Source: Durusdinium trenchii
Lineage: Eukaryota; Sar; Dinophyceae; Suessiales; Symbiodiniaceae
Reading direction: 5' to 3'
NCBI GenBank assembly: GCA_963970005.1
Contig: CAXAMN010021984.1
Span: 363,269 to 427,268, forward strand
Length of the DNA: 64,000 bases
Below the pieces are notes generated by a model that saw only the letters and a program-made list of their open reading frames with translations, searched no databases and had not been told where the DNA came from. Of the stretch, positions 45,085 to 56,400 are shown one piece after another (the stretch's first letter is position 1; each line of letters starts with the position of its first letter). Position numbers and translations under genes: made by a program.

Positions 45085-46997
45085 GTGAGCCTCGCGGGCG
45101 CCCGGAACCGCCGCAGCGAGACGCGCGCGGAGTTCCTGCGGCGCCAGGCCCGGGAGCGCGAGGACCGAGAGCGATGCCTGGTGAATGCTTGGTGGTGTCA
45201 AACGGGAGCGTTGGGCCAGGTGGGTGGAGGAAACGGGATTTGACGGACAACTTTTTGGCATGTATGTATTTAAGTGAAGTCTGGCAGGTTTGCGGAACGA
45301 CTTTGATTAGTTTGTCTTGTGATGGTTTTGTGTGTTTTCTCGTTTGGTGAGAGTGAGTGAATGGGTTAGGGCTTTCGCAAAACGGTTTTCTCATGGTGCT
45401 GGACATCTCTGAGGAAAGCGGGTGCGTGACATCTCCGCCACCAAGATCCAAGTACGGGGGCCTAGCAGGGGCTGCCGAGCTCATCCGCTCCCAATGGCAG
45501 AGTGTTCTCCTCGTGGATTTCTGGTGGCCACTCATGTCCCACCAAAGTGATACATAAAATATATCAAACTATCACAAAAGCTGTGGAGAACGGGCCATGG
45601 GTACAATCATGTGAGCGTCGTTCAAAAAACCACATCTACTTTTTAGTATATAGACAAATTTTTAAGTATGCTTTTGAGTGTGCTCCCACTGCAGTCGCGA
45701 AAGGTTCGAAGGTCCTGCGAAAATAAAAATGAAAGGAATATTGAACAACCCCCATGCAAACTGCTTGATAGCCCTTGGCTGTGATTTGGTCCATTTTGGA
45801 CCAGCCCCACCTTGGCACATCAAGAGTCTTGGACTTGAGGCTTCTTGGCGTCGCTTCCGATGCCGCCGCGAACAGCGAAATTCGCAGAGAGAGCTGTTCG
45901 ACAAGCGCCTGGGGGATTTACAGAAGGCAGGAGATCAACAGGGCAAACACAGGCATGACATGCCTGGGATGCTGGACATGTCAAAAACGAGTTTTCGTTT
46001 GCTGATCCAGGTCGAAGGTCTCTTGCCAGATGTGCAGAGGGCAACTTTTGTCTTCAATGCCCTGCAGAAGTTTTTGTGTTTTGGCAGCACTTCAGCTTCC
46101 CCAGGTGAGTGGTTGTGTCCCGATGTCGTTTTGCACCCAGGTTGCGGCCTTTCACATTCTTTTTCAGCGGCCCAGAGGACGTGACTCAAAGAATAATGCA
46201 AGCACATACCAGCTTAATATTTTTATTGGATTGGCAGTTGAGGGCACTTGGTACGACAACCTCCTGCCAACTAGTGCGGATGGTGAGTGTCGAATAGCTT
46301 TGATGCTGCATTTAGCTGAATCTAGCTCTTGAATGCTCTTGATCTTTTTGAGTGATTATAAAATAGATGCAAATAGCAGGCACGGTGGCACGGTGGCAGG
46401 TGACCAAGATTTGGATGTTCCTCAGAGCTTTAGTGCCCTTAGCACCCTTCGCCCCCATCGCCTGTCCACCTGCAGGACGCCGCTCGTTTAGACACCTTGC
46501 TACGCCTGGTCTGTAGCTCCGGGCAGCAGCCGGCGGCCACCAACATCTTTGCCTCACTACTGGCTGAGGAGGACGGGTATAACTTTGCTGCGTTGGTGGG
46601 TGGACCTGGTAGCGGTGGTCGCCGAGCTATCGTCGATTGCTATCATGATTGTAGAATAGTCTTGATGGATCTTGATCCGCTGTTACGACTTCGAACCGTC
46701 AACCTTAGTGAAAGTCGTTGGAAGGCCTCTCAGGGGGGATTCAAACCAGTGCGAGGAGCAGCAGCGACAGAGCATCCTCGCACAAAGCGACAAAGCTGCA
46801 AATTCGAGCGAGCATTCAGGTAGTTGGAGGTGATGTGTAGTCACAGTGTAGTCATTTGGTTCTCAATTTTCCTGTCTGCCAAAGGCCGAGCCCTGCTACG
46901 AGCCCTGCTCCAACTGGAACAGAACCGCGAAGCACTTCGCTTGCTGCAGCTCGGTGGAGGTGACAATGACGGATCCGAAACATCAAGCTGCTTGTGA
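45085..46997 (+). CDS. Unknown helical protein, six exons, 219 residues readable
   Basis: Exons 45085-45219, 45840-45926, 46011-46104, 46176-46282, 46476-46599 and 46885-46997 (stop TGA). All five junctions agree in phase. Donors are GT except GC at 45927. The joined protein is basic and helical at first (RRSETRAEFLRRQAREREDR; RREQRNSQRELFDKRLGDLQ), then alpha-helical and hydrophobic in an armadillo-like manner (VQRATFVFNALQKFL; RIMQAHTSLIFLLDWQLRAL; DAARLDTLLRLVCSSG; ATNIFASLLAEEDG; GRALLRALLQLEQNREALRL) and ends in a polar tail GGGDNDGSETSSCL. I recognise no family. The helix pattern suggests a scaffold or repeat fold, which is inference only. Upstream exons lie before 45085. Confidence 0.6.
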
Positions 46998-47471
46998 CAT
47001 GGCAAGCCACAGGAATCCACAGGGTGTCTAGGGGTTGGGCAGATGCGATTTCCCGGGGTTTGGGAAAGATTAACGAGAACGAACTAGGCCGAATAGGCAG
47101 ACACATTGTTGAGAGGAAAGAGTGGAGCCCACTTGGTCATTTCCTTGATCCTGGGATATCCTGGGCCAAGGGCTCCAATGATCCGGGCTCCTAGCACTTG
47201 CAACGCGGGACGCGGGATATCCCCCAAAGACACCCGAAGGCACCGGGCTCTGTGAGCCGGTGGAATCCGAGGCTGATGATTCGCGACGTCATCTATGACC
47301 GAGCGAGCAATGCTCCGGTCCACCCCAGCAGATGCTCGATGTACATGGACTTCGCAGTTCGTGGCTCGTGGCTGTTCACGTCTTGCACTCCTTGGCCTCC
47401 CACCATGCAGAAAAAGACGCAACATTGATTTTCAACTTGAGAGGCCTCATTTTCTCACCAAAAACCCATAG

Positions 47472-47847
47472 ATTGAGGCCCGACAGTCGAAACTCGCTAA
47501 GGATCGCCTGCTGCTGTGGGCTTCCTGCTGAGGGGGACGCAGGTCTTGCAGGCCTTGCCTGAGCAGCTTCCACTGGACGAGGTGGGCGCTGCAAGCAGCG
47601 AGGCAGTGCAGGATCATGTCACCCCATCGCCGCACAGGAGAGCCAAGCAGCAGCTGTGGACTTGGTGCGTTTGGCGTGTGTAGGTCGGGAACCTCCAACT
47701 TTTGAGTCTAGTGAGTCTAGTGCACGAGTTGTGCATTTTGCGGATGTCCAATTGAGCACGTTGTCTGTGGCAGGTATGGAGGCTAGCGCTGAGAAGCCGC
47801 GGCGGCATCTCTTGTTGACCCTGCTTTCCGTACCGGCTTCAGCATGA
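47472..47847 (+). CDS. Unknown protein, last three exons
   Basis: Exons 47472-47519 (IEARQSKLAKDRLLLW), 47543-47585 (VLQALPEQLPLDEV) and 47651-47847 (AAVDLVRLACVGREPPTFES, then SSARVVHFADVQLSTLSVAG and HLLLTLLSVPASA, TGA). The phases agree. Both introns have GC donors and the first would be only 23 bases (47520-47542). The stop is 127 bases before the PPR start codon. No family is recognised. The third exon alone is the most secure part. Confidence 0.45.
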
Positions 47848-47974
47848 AGCATTCATCGCCATCGCCTTGTGAATTCTGTGCCAATGTTTCGATGGTTGAG
47901 CATTGTTTGCATTGGCAGTTTGATGCTTTCAGCCAGTTTGAGAGGCACCCTCCCTGCCGGAGCTGGTAGATTTG

Positions 47975-49942
47975 ATGGAGCAACCCAGGCAGGATGTTTC
48001 AGACACTCGAGTTTGCAGGGACATTTTACGGGGGCTTGTGTGCTTGCCTGCCACCAGCAGCATCCTTCACACAGCATTTATTGCAACGGATTCCAGCTCG
48101 AATGGGAAGCTCTTCACAAACATGGCCCCCTTCGGCGGGCCTGATGACCCATGTGCCCTGCTACGGAAGCGCACCAAGGAGGTTCATCGACTCAGTAAGC
48201 AAGGCCATTGGTCAGAGGCTCTTCAAATCCTTCAGAACCTGGACCACGAAGGCGTGCAGTTGGACCTTGGACTGATCTCGAGTGTGCTTGGGGCATGTGG
48301 TAAAGCTGTCTGTTGGCCAGTGGCCTTAGCACTCTTAATGCAACTGGATCAACGGAAGCTGGAGGCTGATGTGATTGTGTACAACAAGGCCATCAGCGCT
48401 TGCGCACGGGAAAGCCTTTGGGATGCCACACTGAGTTTGCTGCAGCACATGCATCAACAAAGGCTGGCTCCTGATGTTGTGAGTTTTACGTCAAGCATGA
48501 ACGCTTGTGGGAAGGCCTACTTTTGGCAGTTATCATTGCAGATCCTCAAGGAACTATCCACCAATGCTGTAGAGGCCAACGAGATCACTTGTGCAGCAGC
48601 AATCGCTTGCTGTGAGAAGGATGGAAAGTGGCAGGCAGCCTTGGCTTTATTGGAGGACACCAGATCCTACGCATGTTCGGGTTGAGCAGGTTCAGGAGAT
48701 TCTATACATTGATTTTGCTGTTGTGGCCACCTTCACTATTTTTACCTACTGTATGTGTCAACCATTTGTTTCTTCTCTCTGACTTGTCTTTGTTCGCCCT
48801 TGCAGGATCTACAGCAGCATTCCCTGGAAGAGAACCTCATCACCTACAGTGCCACCATGAGTGCTTGTGAGAAAGCCGGCCAGTGGGAAGCTGCATTATG
48901 GATCCTGCACGGCCTGGAGAAGTTGACGCTTCGAGCGGATGTCATCATCTTCAACGCTGCCATCAGCGCATGTGAGAAAGGGACTCAATGGCCACGGGCA
49001 GTGGCCCTACTGGAGGACCTACAGGTGAGACGTTTGCAGCCTTCGGTGGTGAGCTACAATGCCGCCATCAGTGCCTGCGGTGCAGGTGGAGAGGCGTGGC
49101 AACAGGGGTTGCACTTGCTGAAGGAGCTGCGGGAAATACGTTTGGAAGCAACGACCATCTCCTACAATGCAGCCATCAGTGCATGTGAAATAGGAGATCA
49201 CTGGGAAATGGCATTAGCATTGCTGGACGAAATGGGAAGCAATTTGCAGGCGAATCTGGTGACCTTCAACGCACTGCTCAGGGCTTGCAGCAAAGGTGGC
49301 CAGTGGAGTTTGGTCATGAGACTGATTGCAGACATGCACAGGAGAGGGGTACACATGGACGACATCTCATTCAGCACGGTGATTTGTTCCTTGGAGATGA
49401 GTGGGAATTGGCAAGCTGCGTTGTGCTTCTTATTCGATGCCTGGGCCACGCAAAGGCCATCCAGCATCATCACTGCGAATGCTGCGATGGCCGTTTGCCT
49501 CCGCGGCAGGCAATGGTTGCAGGGTCTCCGGGTGATGACAGCGGCACGAGGGCGGGGACTTGGAGCCAGCGTCATCACGCACGAGTTGACACTCAAGGCC
49601 TATGAGCTGGGTCGGCAGCGGGTTGACATGCTGCGAACTCTGTCGGAGGTTCGGACGCGAGTGCTGACAGGTGGAAAAGAGTTTGGAAAGGGGGGCCACA
49701 GTCTTGTGGGTACTGACGAGTGTGAAAGCCAACCACGTGGCTGCACGGAGCAGTCAAATGAGCAGTCAAAAGGACATAACAAACATCTGAGCCGGTACTG
49801 TAGGGCCTTGTACGCTCTTCAGAACCGCTTGGCAGGTCCTTCTTCGAGTGTTTGCAACGGCAGTTGCCGGAGAGCTGCGAAGACACGGAGGTCCTCCACG
49901 AGGACGGAGCACAAACTCAGAGATTCTCGGAGGACTCGCTGA
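47975..49942 (+). CDS. Pentatricopeptide repeat (PPR) protein
   Basis: PPR proteins bind organelle RNA and act in its processing, editing or translation. Exons 47975-48655 and 48806-49942 join in phase 0 to give about 605 residues; the intron runs from a GA donor (GAG|GACACC) to GCAG. At least ten tandem helix pairs of about 35 residues are visible, with repeated signatures YNKAISACARESLWDATLSL, TYSATMSACEKAGQWEAALW, IFNAAISACEKGTQWPRAVA, SYNAAISACGAGGEAWQQGL and SYNAAISACEIGDHWEMALA. The sixth-position Asn and the C-E-K after the first helix are the dinoflagellate style. The N-terminal 60 residues could carry an organelle-targeting sequence, but no clear signal is visible. The C-terminal 100 residues are non-repetitive and basic (KTRRSSTRTEHKLRDSRRTR). 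ATG 47975 is the first in frame; an upstream exon is possible. Confidence 0.9.
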
Positions 49943-50184
49943 AATGTATCGATGGGACGACTGAGTTGCATCATTTGTATCATATACTTTGTAGAACTAC
50001 TGGAGGAAGTCAATGGCCTGAAGCGTTTGGAGTGGTTGGTTCGGAGCCCCACACACAAAGTGGGGTGGAGATGGGTGCCTTGATGTGGTTTGTGCTTCGC
50101 GTTTCCCAAGGCGGGCAACATGGGCTTACTCTTCTCACACCTGGTGCCTGAGCATTGACCTCAGACGATCAGGTTCAAGCCACC

Positions 50185-50232
50185 GCTATTAGGTTGGAGG
50201 CCATCGCTAGTAGGTTGGAGGCCATTGCTGCT
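50185..50232. repeat. GGTTGGAGGCCAT repeat
   Basis: Two units of TAGGTTGGAGGCCATCGCTA, part of the TACTAG family, just before an exon acceptor at 50251. Confidence 0.85.
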
Positions 50233-50251
50233 ACCTGTAACTCACAAGAAG

Positions 50252-51054
50252 GTTTTCATAATACGATTTTATGACTCGAGAGTCGCAGAGGCCTCGCATC
50301 CTGTCCTGGTTGGCTTGGACAAAGGTGCCACCTGCGAACTTGTCGTGCATGCTGGAAGGGTGAGTGTGTGTGTGTGTGGTTTTGCCTTTCTGGAGCTTTC
50401 TGCGGTTGAGCTGTTGATGAGGCCAAGCTGCCATTGGACTTTTGGACAGGCCATGAGAAGGCGCTGAGTTTCAAGCATGATGTTGGGTGTAACATGGTTT
50501 CACTCCTTGTTGGGTGTAACATGGTTTCACTCCTTGAGCTCAGGTGTCCCTTACTTTCCCTCCATGGGCTCTTTTGCATGATATTATTTTGTGTGAGTGG
50601 AGCTGCCCCCGAGTTAGCTCTTCGCCTAGACCTGCCAGGCAGTCCAGCGGCAACGATTGTGGAATGCAGCACTAGCGAGACAGCTTGCAGGAGTTGAAGG
50701 GCCTGGAGCTTGGCGACGCGGGGTTCATATGGTGTGACACACAAGGAAGCTACATGTGTTGTGATCAGTTCATGGAGGGTTGCGCAGATCAAAGGTCAAT
50801 GCTCGATGATGTGCTAAGCTTCTACTTCCAGGCTATGCTGATTTCATCGATTCAGATTGATACTAAATCAGATATGATGATATGATTTGCTCGTGTCACA
50901 GTGGGGATGGGCACGGACTTTCAAGGAGGGGAGGGACACTCGAGCCATTTTTATCTTTTCTGATCAGGTCCCTGCCAGCGTGGCTGACGAGCCGGTCGAC
51001 GTTTCAGAGGATGCCGTGCAGGACGCACTTCACGGATCATGCTACGTCCGGTAA
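50252..51054 (+). CDS. Unknown protein, 3' exons
   Basis: Exon 50252-50359 (after CACAAGAAG; IIRFYDSRVAEASHPVLVGL then KGATCELVVHAGR, donor GTGAGTG) and last exon 50968-51054 (after CTGATCAG; VPASVADEPVDVSEDAVQDA then LHGSCYVR, TAA). Between them, 50600-50700 is open in two frames, one reading AVQRQRLWNAALARQLAGVE after CTGCCAG. I cannot fix that middle exon. Composition and splice sites support a real gene; the family is unknown. Confidence 0.4.
50482..50535. repeat. 27-base perfect tandem duplication
   Basis: GTTGGGTGTAACATGGTTTC plus ACTCCTT occurs twice in direct succession, probably within an intron. Confidence 0.9.
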
Positions 51055-51094
51055 CTTAGGGAAGTACGTCCTTCAGATACTCTTCTGAAAGAAG

Positions 51095-51172
51095 GCAATT
51101 AGGTTAGACGGTTAGAGGTGATCGCTATTAGGTTGGAGGCCATCGCTAGTGGGTTGGAGGCCATTCAGATAG
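51095..51172. repeat. GGTTGGAGGCCAT repeats
   Basis: Three units, two of them carrying GGTTGGAGGCCAT, in the spacer before the intronless gene at 51.35 kb. Confidence 0.85.
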
Positions 51173-51348
51173 TCTTCTGGCAGAAGGTGTAGGCCTGTGA
51201 ACTTCACCCACTTCGGCTTGAAAGACCTTTTGATCCGCTTGATCCTTGGCTTCAAGCCCTGCAGGTAGATTTTTTCCCCATTCGGAGGCTGAGTTTTTTG
51301 AGCAAGCTTAACAAGCTTGATTTCAGGTGTGGCCAGCTTTTTGTCGCC

Positions 51349-52551
51349 ATGGCATCTCTGTGGAATACTTTGCGCTCAGAGGTCATGGGTACAGTGGACG
51401 AATTCCGCCAGAAGGGTGCCATTGGTGCCCTCCGGGATGCAGCCCTTGACACCAAAGACATGGCCACAGATGCAGGTAGCTGGCTATGGGGAAATGTGAA
51501 GTCCCTTGTGGGTGAAGATGGTGAAGGTGCCGCAGTGTTGTGCTTTGATGGGGTCCCCCCTCGTGGTGCCACTGCGCCTCTGCAATTCAGTGATGGGCGA
51601 GTGGTGGAGGCTGTGGTGATGGAGGTGGACGGCGTGTCAGATCCGCCAAGAGCAAAGGTCAAAGTTGAAGGCATTGAGGAGCCCTTGCTTGTCCTTGTGC
51701 AATCTGCCAGCGAAGTAGTTCGTGGTGAGGATGATGCTGGGTTGCTCGCCAGCATCAAACAGGAGTGGAACAGTACAGTGCAAGACTTTCGTGAAAAAGG
51801 AGCAGTAGGTGCATTGAAGGACGCTACATTTGATGCGGTTGACTTGGTGGGCAGCACAGCTGGCAAGGCAGTCGATCTCATTGGCAACACCGCTGGCAAG
51901 GCAGTAGATGGCGCCCGCTCGCTGATAGATTTGGACACTCCAGCGCAATCCACAGGAGCCCAAGCAGAGGGTCAAGGTGATACCACCGCGACCGGTGCAA
52001 GGGGCAGCGTGATGCAGCTCGTCGATGGAATCCGAAATGAGATCACTGAGACAGTACAGGATTTCCGTGAGAAGGGCGCAGTCGCCACCTTCAAAGACGC
52101 TGCTCTTGATGCAGTCGACCTTGTGGGGAGCACTGCCACAACAGCGGTGAATGGTGCCAAGACCGTGGCAGCACCCATCCTCGAAGACTTTTGGGCTCCT
52201 AAAGCTGAAGAGACGGATCCTCCAGCTGCGGCTTCGGCAGCCTCACCCTCAGCTGCAGCAGCTCCGGCCGCAGCTCCAACACCAGCAGCTCCGGCTGCGA
52301 GTTCAGCGAGTTCAGCCGCACCCAAACCATCTGAGGTATCCCCAGACAGTCAGCCAGCTACGCAACCAGCCTCTCCAAGTCCCAAGGCCGGTTATGTGGC
52401 TGCAACTCCCCCAAAAGCTCCAAAGGCAGAGGGGGAGGGGAAGAAGTCCTTGGTAGCTATGCGCCGGGGCATGTTTGAGCAGAAAAAGGAGGAGCCAAAG
52501 GAAGAAGCCAAAGAGGCGGAGGCTCAAGAAGAGGAGGAAGTCATCGATTAA
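51349..52551 (+). CDS. Intronless 400-residue protein with three novel modules
   Basis: ATG 51349 sits in a good context (GCCATGG); the frame is open 17 codons further up, but an acceptor-like TGATTTCAG at 51317-51325 suggests that the mRNA (perhaps its spliced leader) starts there. Three copies of a helical module: ETVQDFREKGAVATFKDAAL-type sequences at about 51374-51490 (VDEFRQKGAIGALRDAALDT), 51751-51900 (VQDFREKGAVGALKDATFDA) and 52018-52175, the last two followed by VDLVGSTA. Between copies 1 and 2 lies a predicted beta segment (PLQFSDGRVVEAVVMEVDGV; AKVKVEGIEEPLLVLVQSAS). Then come a long Ala/Pro/Ser linker, a basic patch KKSLVAMRRGMFEQKK and a Glu-rich end. No signal peptide or membrane helix. 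I do not know the family; amphipathic repeats such as these often touch membranes or partners, which is speculation. Confidence 0.8.
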   Translation: MASLWNTLRSEVMGTVDEFRQKGAIGALRDAALDTKDMATDAGSWLWGNVKSLVGEDGEGAAVLCFDGVPPRGATAPLQFSDGRVVEAVVMEVDGVSDPPRAKVKVEGIEEPLLVLVQSASEVVRGEDDAGLLASIKQEWNSTVQDFREKGAVGALKDATFDAVDLVGSTAGKAVDLIGNTAGKAVDGARSLIDLDTPAQSTGAQAEGQGDTTATGARGSVMQLVDGIRNEITETVQDFREKGAVATFKDAALDAVDLVGSTATTAVNGAKTVAAPILEDFWAPKAEETDPPAAASAASPSAAAAPAAAPTPAAPAASSASSAAPKPSEVSPDSQPATQPASPSPKAGYVAATPPKAPKAEGEGKKSLVAMRRGMFEQKKEEPKEEAKEAEAQEEEEVID

Positions 52552-53465
52552 TCGACTGAAGACTCCGTCACAAGAGGCTCGTGCCTAAATAGATAGCACC
52601 CATTTTGCTCAACGTCACTTTGAAACTAAGAGCGACAGAAAAGTTGCTTGCAAGTGTTCAACTGCGTGCCGTGGCCACGAGCTTTCTTTGATCAAGGCAG
52701 TCAGGTTACGGTCGGTTACGGTTATAGTCTATGCACAGTTTGCAAGGTGTTTGTATGTTTTTGTCCGGAAATTTGCTGTGAGGAGATGGCATTTAAGACG
52801 AACCTGATAGCCACCTGTCAGCATGTGTGGAATTTGGGCAGGTGTGCAGTTGGGGCCGTTGGGGTGCTTGGCATCCGTTTTGAGCATTAGTGCTTTGTCT
52901 GAAGGTTTGGGAAGCGGTGACCCACCATGTTCCAGAGTTCAGCATAACAGCCGCTTGCTCACATCTGACATGGGATGTGGGCAAGACATGGCAAGCTGAA
53001 TGAAAACATACCAGGCATTGCCAGGCCCTAGTTAGTTGGTGAATCCCCCCAGTTTGACTACTCTGCTGGAGGGGCTTCTTGAACATGCACGGCGCCATGC
53101 GGCGCCATGCGGCGCGGGTTCATGCAGGTCCAGGTTCATAGCCTTGATCACTCCATCCCACGGACGCCAGGAGCGCTTGCGCCCAACTGGTGATGTGATG
53201 AGAAGACTTGGAGACTTCACCACGCCCGCGACTCTGAGGCCGAAGGACAGTCGAGGGGATATTTTTATCCCACGAGGCGTAGGCATGCGTACGCTTGGTC
53301 GCAGTTACAGCCGCTTTTGAGCGCTGGTTATTCGATGTTATTCCAAAGCATGCGGGTCACCAACATTCACCAAGTCGGAACTTTGTTAAGATCATCATTC
53401 CTGATGCTGAATCATCCCGGTCACCGGTATCGACTGTATAGGCACTTGGGGATGCTGCAAGCTTT
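52552..53465. other. Spacer before HECT gene
   Basis: Short direct repeat GCGGCGCCAT, about 2.5 copies, near 53088-53112. An open frame at 53036-53320 shows no family. The first exons of the HECT ligase may lie here. Confidence 0.4.
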
Positions 53466-56400
53466 TTGGAACTCACTGACTCATTTCGGCACGAACTGCT
53501 GCCACCCTGGAGGCTGCAGGCCTTTGCTTTGATCTTCAAATTCAGGCTGCATGGCACCTTCGATGCCGAGCTGGATGATCCCGCAGGCTGGGGTGATTCC
53601 TTAGCACCTGCAGAAGAGTTTCATGTTGCGTGCCTTTTCCCATCAGGATGGTGGGCACGATTGGATGCTCCACAACTGCTGCCCTACTTGAACCGAGTGG
53701 TTGTAGCGCTTCTGCGGGAGGAGCCTGATCGTCGAAACCTGCCGCTGCAGGGCAAGGCCACACATGACAACATCTCACATGCGCTTCCATGGGGGAAAGA
53801 CCAGGAAAGAGTGCATGAAACAAATGCAGGAAAAACGAGGGATGACGAGAGATTGGCAAATGAATGGCTTCTTCAGGCACTGCGGCGCAGCTTGCTCCTG
53901 CTTTTGCGAAGTCTTTGTGACCGGCAGAGGCGCAAGGCCTTGGCACCGGGGACATGGTGGCTGGCGCCAGAGCTGCGGAGCTTGTTGCAGGCAAGGTGTT
54001 GCAGGTGCTCATGTGGATCCGTGCTGCTGGTATCATCTCTCCATCTCCAAGACTCAACAGCAATCACCGACTTGTATCAAAGTCTTTGTCAAGCCGCACT
54101 GCAATCACAGCACCGTGCAACATTCACCGACATCAAAATGACATGCTCCTTTGCAGTTTATACGGTAGGCCTTCAAAGCCTTCCCCCCTGCCAAGTTCGA
54201 CATGAATTGACTGGCTGTGCTCAGGAGGGCCGCCTGGCCGAGCTCAGCGCGCACGTCTCTGGAGCGCTGGGCGCCGAAGGCGCCGAAGCCGCCGAAGGCG
54301 CCGCGGGCGCCACCGGCAGCGGGGTGCGTGGGGATCGAGAGCTGCTGGAGACGGTGCTCGCGGAGGCTCCACAGATGCTGCCGTTTGAAGATCGTGACTC
54401 GACATGAAGTGGGGCCAGTGTCAATGGGGAGAGCAATTTGGTGTCGTTGCTAGTTTGCCTTGGATCACTGCACATGGAGCCCAAAGGGCCCAAAGGGCCC
54501 AAAGGGGTAGTATAATTAAGGCTTGAAGTGACGCACAGCACTGCCACAAGCAAAGGTGTTGCCTTGTTGCACGCCTTCATCCTTGCGGACCAGGCCTGGA
54601 GTGCATTTGACAAGCTGTGCTCGGCTTGATGCCCACAATCTTCCACTGAGGCTGACCGTGAGGAAACGCGAGCAGACTGGGCGCGTGCCAGCCAACCGCA
54701 TCACCGCATCCGTTGCTCGGTGTTTGCGAGTATAGAGTTCTTTCACGTGTGTGAGGCAGTGGGGCAAATTCAATAGAACAGAGAGGCTCCAGGGCTTTTT
54801 GTGCTTGATGCACTTTCTCAGGTCGTGACTACCTGATGGAGGATGGATTTGCAGCCTTTGAGCGATTGGCCACAACAGCAGAGCTGCGTGCTTTGTTTGT
54901 GGTAGAGTTGCCGGACTGGAATATACTGAGTAGGGTAAACCCTTAGAATGTGTAAATCAGTTATGACATTTAGTTTTGGGCCTGTCGCTATTCTGCACTA
55001 TATATATATAATGCTTTTTTTGCTGCGCATGCCCGCTCCTCATTCGTCAACCCTTACAGACAACCTGGACCTACTGTAAAGCTATTTTGGTACCAACACT
55101 GTTCAAGTTGGTTTCTTGTAAGATTTGTTTAGGGGCGCAGCTGTGGTCACCCCACTCAGCGGAGCAGGTTTGTGGCAGCTGATGGGAGCCTGGAGAGTGG
55201 CATTGATGGTGGTGGTCTTTTCAAAGAGTTCATGATCTACGTGTGTCGCACTGCTTTCAGTCCCGAGTACGGCCTCTTCACCGTTAACAGCGACAATCGG
55301 ATGTACCCCTTCCCTGGGGCCTTTGCATTACACCACGATGCCGAAAAACTCTTTCGGTTTCTGGGCAAGGCTGGGATGCTAGCTGAGCACCTGCATAGAC
55401 CTGCCAACCTGTTGCCAACCTACTGCAGGTGGTCGGGAAAGCGATTTACGAGATGATGCTCTTGGAGCCGCAATTCTCGCGGGCTTTCTTGAACCGAGTG
55501 CTGCACCGCGAGAGCGACATTGAGGACGGCCGCGTCGGAAAGTCCGAGCATCGCTTTGGGAGTTTGTCTCAGATACGGGATGTGGATGTAAGTGGACCAT
55601 CCCCCGATTAGTGTTCCTGAGACACTTCAGGCAAGCATGATTTTGCCACTGTCTTCTGGAACTGCTAGGATGTTGCGAGTGTGGATCGTGACCTACACAA
55701 GGGAATGTGGCAAACCAGAGCCTTGGCGTACTTGATCAGTAGAGAGTTCAGAAATTCTAAATTGTTGCAAGCTTGCATCACACCTGGGCATGGCTGACTC
55801 TTGATGCTTTCATTGTGGTTGAATATCCGAGTGCTATCTCAGGACAGCATCCAAGTGTAGAGGACGCTTCTGTACCGTTTGGTGTGTGCAGGCTTGTTCT
55901 GTGATGCATTAATTTATGAAACCAACGTACATTTTTACAGGCACGGTATGATACGGTATGTGTGTGTATATATATATATAATATAGTTAGTTGGTCACCG
56001 GTAATTTTGATGGAATGATGGACATGGTGTTTCACATTCACACATTCTCCTGGAAATGTCAAAGGCCATGAAACTTAGTGGTCTCAATCTTGGTTTCGGG
56101 GACTTCCGAAGTCTCAGGTTGGAGGCCATTGCTATTAGGTTGAAGGCCATCACTACTAGTAGCAATAAGCTATTAGGTTGGAGGCCCTTCTTTTCTTCGC
56201 CTCAGCTCATTCCGAAATCAGCATCGGCAGGAGTTGGGCCTCAGTTTCACGACAGCGGTGGCATTGCCCAGTGGCATCACTGAGGTGGAGCTGCTGCCAG
56301 GGGGTGCCAAGATGGAAGTCACCAAGGACGATGGTTTGGGTAACGGCCCAAGAACTGGGTCCCCCCCAGTGAAGGGTTTTTCAACCTGCTCCTTTTGGGT

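Noticed and set aside
49198-49596. 132-codon minus-strand open frame
   Set aside because: Antisense of the PPR exon.
51252-51953. 233-codon minus-strand open frame
   Set aside because: Antisense of the intronless repeat protein; shows repeats only because the sense strand has them.
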